The notes beneath the pieces are model-generated. The model worked only from the letters and a program-made list of their open reading frames with translations. It searched no databases and was not told the DNA's origin. The translations under genes were made by a program, and so were the position numbers. Positions 51,783-57,580 of a stretch of DNA of 57,580 nucleotides are shown one piece after another; positions within the stretch are counted from its first letter, which is position 1, and each line of letters begins with the position of its first letter. The stretch covers positions 1 through 57,580 of the forward strand of contig JAHJTV010000058.1 in NCBI GenBank assembly GCA_018829445.1. Reading direction: 5' to 3'. The DNA comes from a bacterium. Its GTDB lineage: Bacteria; SAR324; XYD2-FULL-50-16.

Positions 51783-52861
51783 GCCTTTTCCTGTGCTTTT
51801 CGCAGACGATCCAGTTCCGATTGAAAGGTAACATAATGAGGCAATTTGTAATGATTACAAAAGCCCATCGATTCAATCCCATCGATATGCTGAAGTACAA
51901 ACTCCTGATCTTCAGAAGGGGATTGAGGTTCTTCGGCTTGCATTGCCCTGTCTAAAACTGCCATGGCAATGGCTTTTGTTTCATTGTGACCGAAGCAGAT
52001 ACCATAACCGAGAGTGAATACCGGGGAATCTCCCTGTCGATTTTCAGCTTTGGATATCACTTCCGCTTCAGTAACTTTTATTTCCCCTGTTCTTTCCGCT
52101 AATCCCGTATAAGGATTTTTTACATACACATCAAGGTAACCAACTCTGAGTTCGCCAACAGTGGGATGAACCATGCCATATCCACGCATATTTGAATAGG
52201 CCAGGGTTAGCAATCCTCCAGTTTCACCCATTGACATTGTCTGGAGAGATGCACTGCGCGAAGCTGGGAATGATAGAGATTCCCTTGTAATATCAAAAAT
52301 TTTGGATGATTCCGATTCATTTACATTGCGCTCTACCAGCAAATTTTCCCGCCGCAAAATATCAATCACCTTGGGGAAGGTTTCCGGCAACGTATCTATC
52401 TGAGTAATACCTTGAAATAGTGAAGCGATATATTCCCGATGAGCATTTGTACCTTCAGAAATAAGATCAAAGTTCAACAATCGCAAGGTATAGTCCGGTG
52501 TTGGCCCTAAAATCTGTCCCCCGGGAATATCCTTGAAAGCTGCTGATATTCGTCTGATTATACGCATTTGAGAAGTATCTACAGGCAATGAATACCCCAA
52601 CCTGGGAAGAGTTGTTCGGTATGCCCGTAACATGAAGGATGCTTCCAGAGAATCACCAGCAGACTGTTTCAATGCTAAAGCAGCCAGTTTGGGGGCATAT
52701 AGTGATCCTTCACTCATAATACGATCAACCAAAAAATAAAGTTGGTTCTGAATCTGTTCAACATCCAGTGGTTCTGACTCACCCCGGGTTTGATTATAAC
52801 GAAAGAAATCAGAAGCCTTGTCTATAGCCTCTCGTCCGCCTTTTACAGCTACATATCCCAT
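51779..52861 (-). CDS. phnI: C-P lyase subunit PhnI
   Basis: 360 residues. Starts MGYVAVKGGREAIDKASDFF; QNQLYFLVDRIMSEGSLYAPKLAALALKQSAGDSLEASFMLRAYRTTLPRLGYSLP; later GLLTLAYSNMRGYGMVHPTVGELRVG and VFTLGYGICFGHNETKAIAMAVLDR are typical. PhnI acts as nucleosidase and joins phosphonate to ribose triphosphate with PhnG, PhnH and PhnL. ORF continuous; overlaps phnJ. Confidence 0.97.
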   Translation of the reverse strand: MGYVAVKGGREAIDKASDFFRYNQTRGESEPLDVEQIQNQLYFLVDRIMSEGSLYAPKLAALALKQSAGDSLEASFMLRAYRTTLPRLGYSLPVDTSQMRIIRRISAAFKDIPGGQILGPTPDYTLRLLNFDLISEGTNAHREYIASLFQGITQIDTLPETFPKVIDILRRENLLVERNVNESESSKIFDITRESLSFPASRSASLQTMSMGETGGLLTLAYSNMRGYGMVHPTVGELRVGYLDVYVKNPYTGLAERTGEIKVTEAEVISKAENRQGDSPVFTLGYGICFGHNETKAIAMAVLDRAMQAEEPQSPSEDQEFVLQHIDGIESMGFCNHYKLPHYVTFQSELDRLRKAQEKA

Positions 52862-52869
52862 GGTTCTTC

Positions 52870-53448
52870 CTATCCCAAATTAATTCTGGTTGAACGCGGA
52901 ATGCACATCACCTGTGAACTCCCACGCAAAAAGATACAATCCACACCTAGCGGATATTCGCTATTAAGATCACGTATGTTGACAAGTTCATCACGATTCA
53001 AGCCGATCATCTGAGGTGAGATTGACTCTTTGATACCGGGACCTTTTAGAATGATTTTGGAAGAGTTAAAACATTGTGATCCGTCATCATTTTCAGAAAG
53101 GATGTAGATGATAGTTGCACCACGATCCGGATAGGTGCTTGATCCACAATTGGCTTCGCATATTCTTCCATTACTCCGGTTTCCTTCGATAATAATGTAA
53201 TGAGCCTCGTTAAGTGCAACCTGTCGGGATTTTGTCGCCTCAAAAATCTCCTTTATCCGAAAAATTTCATCACCAAGATAAACAAATGTGACTTCATGAT
53301 CTAGAAGGGTGTGCGCAACGGCTAATAACGAAGTTGACCAGAGGTGGGTTTCTTGAAATGTAGGTAGTTGGTAGACGACACCCGGATGACTCATGGCTTC
53401 AACAATTACTCTAAAAACCTTTTGTGTCGGATAGACTTGAGAATACAT
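52870..53448 (-). CDS. phnH: C-P lyase subunit PhnH
   Basis: 192 residues. Family marks: QKVFRVIVEAMSHPGVVYQLP near the N-terminus, LLAVAHTLLDHEVTFVYLG, GSSTYPDRGATIIYILS, LKGPGIKESISPQMIGLNRDELVNIRDLNSEYPLGVDCIFLRGSSQVMCIPRSTRI at the end. A structural subunit of the PhnGHIJ core with a PLP-transferase-like fold but no cofactor. It starts at the base directly after phnG ends. Confidence 0.95.
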   Translation of the reverse strand: MYSQVYPTQKVFRVIVEAMSHPGVVYQLPTFQETHLWSTSLLAVAHTLLDHEVTFVYLGDEIFRIKEIFEATKSRQVALNEAHYIIIEGNRSNGRICEANCGSSTYPDRGATIIYILSENDDGSQCFNSSKIILKGPGIKESISPQMIGLNRDELVNIRDLNSEYPLGVDCIFLRGSSQVMCIPRSTRINLG

Positions 53449-53904
53449 TTAAGCCTCATCTGCCATCGATTCAAAATTTACCTTGGTTGCAGCTGTCAAT
53501 TTTCTTTCCTGCTGACATTGAGTATTAAGTCTCAACATGAAACATTCGACATGGGGTTTTATTTTATCGAGCTCCCCTGATTTTGGACTTCTTATAATTG
53601 CATTTACAGTTGCGGCAAGAGTTGCTTTCAACGGTTCTTTTCCCATGATAGTCGCGTGACCGAACACACCGCAACACTCGACTTCAGCAGTTGTAACCAG
53701 CAATTCACCTAGATAAAAGTCGACACCAAAACAATCCTGAGTCTGAATCATAATTAAGCCATGCTCCGGTGGTTTGTTTATTTCGACAGGAGTTTTTGAT
53801 AGCATCATTAATAGATGATCAACTTCATAGGGCTTCAGGATTGGCATCAAAGTTCGCAGTTTTTCTTCAATAGTTTGTGTGTCACTAATTATATTCACTA
53901 TCAT
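53449..53904 (-). CDS. phnG: C-P lyase subunit PhnG
   Basis: 151 residues. HGLIMIQTQDCFGVDFYLGELLVTTAEVECCGVFGHATIMGKEPLKATLAATVNAI matches the PhnG core, and the tail has TQCQQERKLTAATKVNFESM. PhnG is part of the core that transfers phosphonate to the ribose of ATP. First gene of the six-gene phnGHIJKL operon; GGAGA stands immediately before the ATG. No phnF regulator is adjacent. Confidence 0.93.
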   Translation of the reverse strand: MIVNIISDTQTIEEKLRTLMPILKPYEVDHLLMMLSKTPVEINKPPEHGLIMIQTQDCFGVDFYLGELLVTTAEVECCGVFGHATIMGKEPLKATLAATVNAIIRSPKSGELDKIKPHVECFMLRLNTQCQQERKLTAATKVNFESMADEA

Positions 53905-54552
53905 TCTCCGAATATTGCTTCCAGAATTTAACAGGCGGACCCCAAGAATAAGTGTTCCCAGGATCGACCTGTAAGGAGAGAATCAGATGAAGCTTATTCA
54001 AGAAATAGTCTGGTATATCCTTAAAATCAGCCCAACCAATTAATATGAACAGTAGTGTGGATTTGTTAGTCAGATATTAGAAATATGTTAAGATTGATTA
54101 ATGTTTTTAAAGTTAACAAAGGCTAAAATCAGGGGAGATTTTTTCGAAATCGTATCTAGTTGTATCTCATAGATTTTTCGGTTCGGTACGCACTACTTTT
54201 GTTGATTCACCTAACAAGACGAAATACATATGATTTATGCTTTTGTCAGATCAAGATATTTCCTCCCTTTGCTCAATCCCTCGCTTTGAGCTTCGATGGT
54301 TGCTCCTATCTCGCTCAAATAATTTGCACAACTGTGCAGCCCAAACCCATATCCATCTATCCTGGTGGTAAAACCATTTCGGAACTGATAGTCGTCTATC
54401 TAAACCGAGAGTTGTGTGACTTAGGATCAGACCAAGCTAGTGCCTCATAGATAGGGAGTAGATGAGAGATGCTGAACTTGTTCTGGCGAGCGGTGGCCAG
54501 GGGGAGTATCTAAAAAAGCGGGTAAAAAGAGTGCTTAAAAGCCCCTTTTTCC
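53905..54552. other. upstream region of phnG with decayed DNA
   Basis: About 650 bases: the promoter of phnG must lie in 53905-54100 (AT-rich, no convincing pho box), then a histidine-kinase remnant (54235-54399, listed separately), then unassigned sequence up to the IS end at 54553. Confidence 0.4.
54235..54399 (-). pseudogene. remnant of a histidine-kinase ATPase domain
   Basis: Minus-strand reading before the stop at 54235-54237: FRNGFTTRIDGYGFGLHSCANYLSEIGATIEAQSEGLSKG. This is the G-box end of a HATPase_c domain of the type 'FTTKxxGHGFGLHSSA...GG...A.S.G.G.G'. Only about 50 residues remain; an in-frame stop lies directly upstream. It shows that a sensor gene once stood here, next to the C-P lyase operon. 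Confidence 0.6.
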
Positions 54553-54573
54553 CCCGTGGGGTGAAAAAAGTAA
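54553..54573 (+). repeat. left inverted repeat of the insertion sequence
   Basis: 21 bases, starting CCCGTGGGGTGA. It pairs with 55808-55828 (20 of 21). Confidence 0.8.
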
Positions 54574-54641
54574 ATCAGCTGCTAACTCCAGAATAGAAAG
54601 GATCCATAAGGGATTTTAAGTGAATATCTTGTCCATCACTC

Positions 54642-55736
54642 TCAAACAGCCTTTCTAAAGTAGTATTTAAGCACGCCTCCAAGCCGAGAGTGACATCTAA
54701 TGCCACTATCTTTATTGACGGGATCGTATTCCTGAGGTGGACACAATAATCGATTTCCCTTTCCCTGATGGTTTCTTTCTTCGTGATAGTGGGTTGTGTA
54801 TTCTCTCAAAGCCTGCCGTAAGCTCTCTTCGCTAAATAAAATTAGCCCTGAGATGCATTCAGACTTGATGGACAATACCCACCTTTCTGCGAATGCATTC
54901 AAGTTCGGGCTCCGAGGAGGTAATTTCAGGGGCTCCATTCCACCGGATTTGATGATGCCACAAAAGGATTTACAAAATTTCATATCCCGGTCATGAATCA
55001 GATACTTGCATCCTGACAAGAAGCCCCATTCTTCCATTGTTACATTCCGGGCTACTTGCTTCATCCAGTTTTCATCAGGGTAAGGAGTCATCCCAGCAAT
55101 GTGAATCTTTCTTGAACCGATGTGAATGAAAAACAATACATTATATGTGATTAGACCGACCGGAGTTATGACTTCTGTCGTAAAGAAATCACAAGCTGCA
55201 ATAACATCCTGGTGATTCTTGATAAATGTAGCCCAAGTAGTATCCTGATTTCTATCCGGTGCGGGTGGAATGCCATTGCATTTCAACACATTTCCTACGG
55301 TACGGTCGCTGATATTGTATCCCAGGTTGGAAAGTGCACCCGAAATGCGGTCATATCCCCAGCTAGGATGTTCTTCTGCAAAACGAATCATCAGTTTTTC
55401 TAGTTCAATACTTATGGGAGGTCTTCCATGTTTCCTTCTGTAAGGTGATCCGTCGAATTTCTTTGCCACAAGCTTTCTGAACCATTTTAGAATTGTTTCC
55501 GGTTTTACAATACAAGATATCTCTTTTAAAGCGTTCAACCCGATTTGTTTCCCGACTTTGGCAAGTTGAATCCGCTCGCTGTTGTGGAAGCTCACTGGTT
55601 TTTTTATTTTGGATTTCAGAATTTTATTCTCAGTAGCAAGATATTCATTCCTTGCGAGCAATTCTTTGTTAACACTTCCACTCACCAGAGCTAAAGCTTC
55701 AACTGCTTCCATCATCAGACATCGAGGGAAGCACAA
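54642..55736 (-). CDS. IS transposase, integrase-core (DDE) type
   Basis: 364 residues. N-terminal helix-turn-helix parts (QIGLNALKEISCIVKPETILKWFRKL; HPSWGYDRISGALSNLGYNISDRTVGNVLKCNGIPP), then an rve integrase core with Asp in DVIAACDFFTTEV, Asp in CKYLIHDRDMKFC and Glu in NLNAFAERWVLSIKSEC, the DDE triad. The tail HYHEERNHQGKGNRLLCPP is typical of this integrase-core group (IS481/IS3-related). The frame is intact and both ends of the element are present, so it may be active. Exact IS family not assigned. Confidence 0.85.
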   Translation of the reverse strand: MCFPRCLMMEAVEALALVSGSVNKELLARNEYLATENKILKSKIKKPVSFHNSERIQLAKVGKQIGLNALKEISCIVKPETILKWFRKLVAKKFDGSPYRRKHGRPPISIELEKLMIRFAEEHPSWGYDRISGALSNLGYNISDRTVGNVLKCNGIPPAPDRNQDTTWATFIKNHQDVIAACDFFTTEVITPVGLITYNVLFFIHIGSRKIHIAGMTPYPDENWMKQVARNVTMEEWGFLSGCKYLIHDRDMKFCKSFCGIIKSGGMEPLKLPPRSPNLNAFAERWVLSIKSECISGLILFSEESLRQALREYTTHYHEERNHQGKGNRLLCPPQEYDPVNKDSGIRCHSRLGGVLKYYFRKAV

Positions 55737-55807
55737 TAAATTAAACGGACGGAATTATTGTTTATTTCAAGCCTGGAACTATTGTGAATAGGGAATTTAG
55801 AGGGAAA

Positions 55808-55828
55808 TTACTTTTATCACCCCACGGG
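55808..55828 (-). repeat. right inverted repeat of the insertion sequence
   Basis: 21 bases, the inverted copy of 54553-54573 with one difference. Confidence 0.8.
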
Positions 55829-55844
55829 ATATTGATATTAACTC

Positions 55845-55992
55845 GTAACTATTCAGCACATAAAGTAACAATAGTACATCATTCCCACGAAGGTGGGGAT
55901 CTCAGTGATTAAGCACTTTATTCTATATTTGCAAAAGATTCCCGCCTGCGCGGGAATGACGGTGAGTACCAGGGAGTTAGCTGAATAGTTAC
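55845..55992. mobile_element. MITE-like repeat, 148 bases
   Basis: GTAACTATTCAGC (55845-55857) and GCTGAATAGTTAC (55980-55992) are perfect 13-base inverted ends. Inside are two short hairpins: ATTCCCAC/GTGGGGAT (55881-55900) and ATTCCCGC/GCGGGAAT (55938-55957), the kind of REP-like palindrome found in many copies in proteobacterial genomes. No gene. It lies 16 bases after the IS and just upstream of yggT. Confidence 0.65.
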
Positions 55993-56015
55993 CGAAAAAT
56001 CTTATTATGACATAA

Positions 56016-56297
56016 ATGGAGAATATTATGAATAATCAAACATATACAGTATTAATTATATTAAGCACAATCCTGTCCATTCTAACCTACGCAATCATAA
56101 TCCGAGCATTACTTTCCTGGATTCGATCCAATCCCAATAATCCTCTGGTTCGATTGTTAAATCAGGTAACAGATCCGATTATGAAACCTTTTGAGCGTTT
56201 AGTTCCATCCTTGGGTGGATTGGATATCACTCCGATTATAGCGATTGTTTTAATCCAAGGTGTTCAATGGCTTCTTCCGCGATTGCTTGGAGCATAG
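56016..56297 (+). CDS. YggT-family membrane protein
   Basis: 93 residues, two membrane helices: TVLIILSTILSILTYAIIIRALLSWI and the C-terminal IAIVLIQGVQWLLPRLL, with the conserved SWIRSNPNNPLVRLLNQVTDPIMKPFERLVPSLGGLDITPI between them (YGGT family). Related proteins in other bacteria affect membrane or osmotic behaviour. The start is ATG 56016; MNNQ four codons later (56028) is an alternative. Overlapped at its end by the start of an out-of-frame recombinase remnant. Confidence 0.88.
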   Translation: MENIMNNQTYTVLIILSTILSILTYAIIIRALLSWIRSNPNNPLVRLLNQVTDPIMKPFERLVPSLGGLDITPIIAIVLIQGVQWLLPRLLGA

Positions 56298-56299
56298 TA

Positions 56300-56458
56300 G
56301 AACGAAATTCCTGCCACCATTTTCGTCATACGGTTACGGGCGGATTGAAACACTTGGGAGTTGCCGAATTCTTTATAAGCGAATTGTTGGAACATAGTAG
56401 CGGGGATATGGTGTGCTTTGGTCGGTATGTGAAGAGGTATCTACCTAATGATTTTTGA
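56300..56458 (+). pseudogene. C-terminal remnant of a tyrosine recombinase
   Basis: The reading CHHFRHTVTGGLKHLGVAEFFISELLEHSSGDMVCFGRYVKRY keeps the Arg of the 'FRHT' box, the His of 'LLEHSSG' and the Tyr region of 'GRYxKRY' of phage-type integrases. Everything upstream of this last segment is missing; it runs directly out of the yggT end in another frame. A trace of an integrated phage or island. Confidence 0.6.
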
Positions 56459-56465
56459 GTTGGTT

Positions 56466-57377
56466 TCATTCCGATTGCCATGATAGCTGGGCCAGAACAC
56501 CTTTATGGTCAGAGACCGAATCAGGTAGAACTTGATAACTCAGAAAATCCATCTCACGAGAGATCAATATCCAATCAATTCTTTTATTGGTTAGCGGAAA
56601 CGTTGCGATCTCATTTTCCTCAGGTTTATAGGTCTTTAAGTCTAATTTTGTAGCAAGAACTTCCATCGGCGATTTTACCCTCCAACCTGAATTAAAATCG
56701 CCCATAATGATCAGTGGGTTTTTCTGTTTTGAAAGTTTACTTACCAATTCAGTAACTTGATTTTTTCGAACTGACCCTCTGAAAAAATCCAAATGAAGAG
56801 ATACCACGTCGATTTTCCGATTCGGTTTACCAGGCCAATAAATTGTACCGACCACAAAGCCTTTGGTGAGTGTAGGGGGTGAAGGTTTGAAGGTATATGA
56901 CACCGGATCACTGATTTGGGTTTTGGATAAAAAAGCGGTTCCGTAACTTAATCTCAGCCCTTTTACATGTTCGCCCTGAAAGGCATAAGGATAATTTGCA
57001 TTATTTGCCAGATAGTTCACATGGCTGAAATTGCCACTCCAAAGCGAAGGGCCATCGGCTTCCTGTAGGGCTACAAGATCCGGTTTTTCTCGCAAAAGAA
57101 GACTTCCAATATTTTGTAAGTTGGACTTGATTACAGTTGTCGGTAAGAAAATTTGATTAAAGCCACTTTTAGCGCCATGTGCAATATTCAGCGTCATAAT
57201 TCTTAAAATCTCAGAATTTGCATGAGACCAAACGGGTTTTGAATATCGGTGCATTACTGGCGGATATGATATATAAGGTCCTGACAAGTAATAACCAGCT
57301 CCCATAAAAAAAACAAAAACTGATCCAAAGAGAATCACTAATCCTTTTATAAACGTAAGAAAAGTTTTCTTTCCCAT
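56466..57377 (-). CDS. endonuclease/exonuclease/phosphatase-family protein, membrane-anchored
   Basis: 303 residues. N-terminal anchor or leader (FLTFIKGLVILFGSVFVFFMGAGYYL). The EEP fold follows: LRIMTLNIAHG, KPDLVALQEADG (metal Glu), VVSLHLDFFRG (catalytic His), LIIMGDFNSGW (Asp/Asn pair), RIDWILIS and SVSDHKGVLAQL (last Asp-His). All catalytic residues are present. Members cut DNA, inositol-phosphates or phospholipids; the anchored form acts outside the inner membrane. Substrate unknown. Confidence 0.88.
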   Translation of the reverse strand: MGKKTFLTFIKGLVILFGSVFVFFMGAGYYLSGPYISYPPVMHRYSKPVWSHANSEILRIMTLNIAHGAKSGFNQIFLPTTVIKSNLQNIGSLLLREKPDLVALQEADGPSLWSGNFSHVNYLANNANYPYAFQGEHVKGLRLSYGTAFLSKTQISDPVSYTFKPSPPTLTKGFVVGTIYWPGKPNRKIDVVSLHLDFFRGSVRKNQVTELVSKLSKQKNPLIIMGDFNSGWRVKSPMEVLATKLDLKTYKPEENEIATFPLTNKRIDWILISREMDFLSYQVLPDSVSDHKGVLAQLSWQSE

Positions 57378-57439
57378 CGAATACGATTAAAATACGCGGC
57401 TTAAATAAATCTGGTCATTTTCAACAGTAAAATTTATAA

Positions 57440-57580
57440 TTCTCTCGCGGTAGGAACCTCTGTTACCAGAAGCCCCCCGCACAGACCCGGACGTGCGGTT
57501 TTCTCGCATCCGGTTCTTCGGTTGTACTCACTGTCGCGCCGAACGATTGCTTTATGCCCACACCCTGTGTTGTCGCTGCG
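57440..57580 (-). ncRNA. 3' part of a group II intron (domains V and VI), truncated by the window edge
   Basis: On the minus strand, GAACCGGATGCG...CGCACGTCCGGGTC (57484-57516) is a domain V hairpin with the usual arms and bulge. The sequence after it (TGTGCGGGGGGCTTCTGGTAACAGAGG in parts, down to about 57445) fits domain VI and the intron's end. The catalytic triad is usually AGC; here it reads AAC, and the G that should pair is lost. The intron-encoded reverse transcriptase would lie beyond the right edge. The exact 3' splice point is not certain. Confidence 0.65.

Larger units (their letters stand above)
54553..55828 (-). mobile_element. complete insertion sequence with DDE transposase and 21-base inverted ends
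   Basis: The left end 54553-54573 (CCCGTGGGGTGAAAAAAGTA...) and right end 55808-55828 (reading inward CCCGTGGGGTGATAAAAGTA...) match at 20 of 21 positions. One transposase gene lies between. Length 1276 bases. No obvious target duplication at the borders. The element lies between the phn locus and yggT. Confidence 0.8.

Noticed and set aside
54160..54450. 96-codon plus-strand frame upstream of phnG
   Set aside because: It is the shadow of the histidine-kinase remnant, which reads on the minus strand.
1..57580. CRISPR arrays, rRNA and tRNA genes
   Set aside because: I saw no direct-repeat/spacer series and no rRNA or tRNA signature on either strand; small or divergent RNAs could still be missed by eye.

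Overview
This window looks like the chromosome of a Gram-negative bacterium with moderate to low GC. The gene mix (PocR-type sensor kinase, Lon of about 825 residues, CxxC-tailed MoeA-like protein, PhnK with a zinc ribbon, GAK-type kinase/ATP-grasp genes) suggests a deltaproteobacterium in the old broad sense (Desulfobacterota or SAR324-like). No rRNA or tRNA gene was seen, so the placement is an inference from gene content only.

Left edge (1-3.1 kb): a run of toxin-antitoxin genes, all on the plus strand, separated by three structured repeats that look like integron attC sites, followed by broken genes (ORF6N protein, a cyclase-like fragment, an M24 peptidase fragment). I read this as part of a chromosomal integron cassette array; no integrase is in view. 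Signalling block (3.4-10.9 kb): a stand-alone Lrp/AsnC ligand-binding domain, a hybrid histidine kinase, an HCCA-isomerase-like DsbA-family protein, a PocR/PAS histidine kinase and a membrane class III nucleotide cyclase. Then come a four-repeat basic protein, a GNAT acetyltransferase, Lon, PIN-PhoH, a PLP aminotransferase with a hairpin-rich leader, and a DUF350 membrane protein. A dead RAYT transposon with perfect 26-bp inverted ends follows.

Middle (20.7-34.5 kb): a five-gene peptide-type ABC importer with an operator-like palindrome in its promoter, ending with OsmC and an XRE-cupin regulator; an exported protein-L-isoaspartate methyltransferase; a MoeA-like/MoeA pair; an acyl-CoA carboxyltransferase; and remnants of a phosphotriesterase-family and a GH4 gene.

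Right (34.8-53.9 kb): the main system. phnCDE (phosphonate import) and phnGHIJKL plus phnM (carbon-phosphorus lyase) flank a 9-kb block of eight unusual genes: a TIM-barrel glycosidase-like protein, a TIR-like/inositol-monophosphatase fusion, two amphi-Trp proteins, an HPr-kinase-related kinase B, a GAK-type ATP-grasp enzyme, a PhoU-aminoglycoside-phosphotransferase-like fusion and a PHP-type phosphoesterase. A 2H phosphoesterase sits next to phnM. No phnP or phnN is visible, so the PHP or 2H protein may finish the C-P lyase pathway. The GAK-type block, whose function is unknown to me, appears here tied to phosphonate use; this is the most promising new system in the window.

Right edge (54-57.6 kb): decayed mobile DNA, with a histidine-kinase remnant, a complete DDE insertion sequence, a MITE-like repeat, yggT, a tyrosine-recombinase remnant, an endonuclease/exonuclease/phosphatase-family protein and the 3' end of a group II intron on the minus strand.
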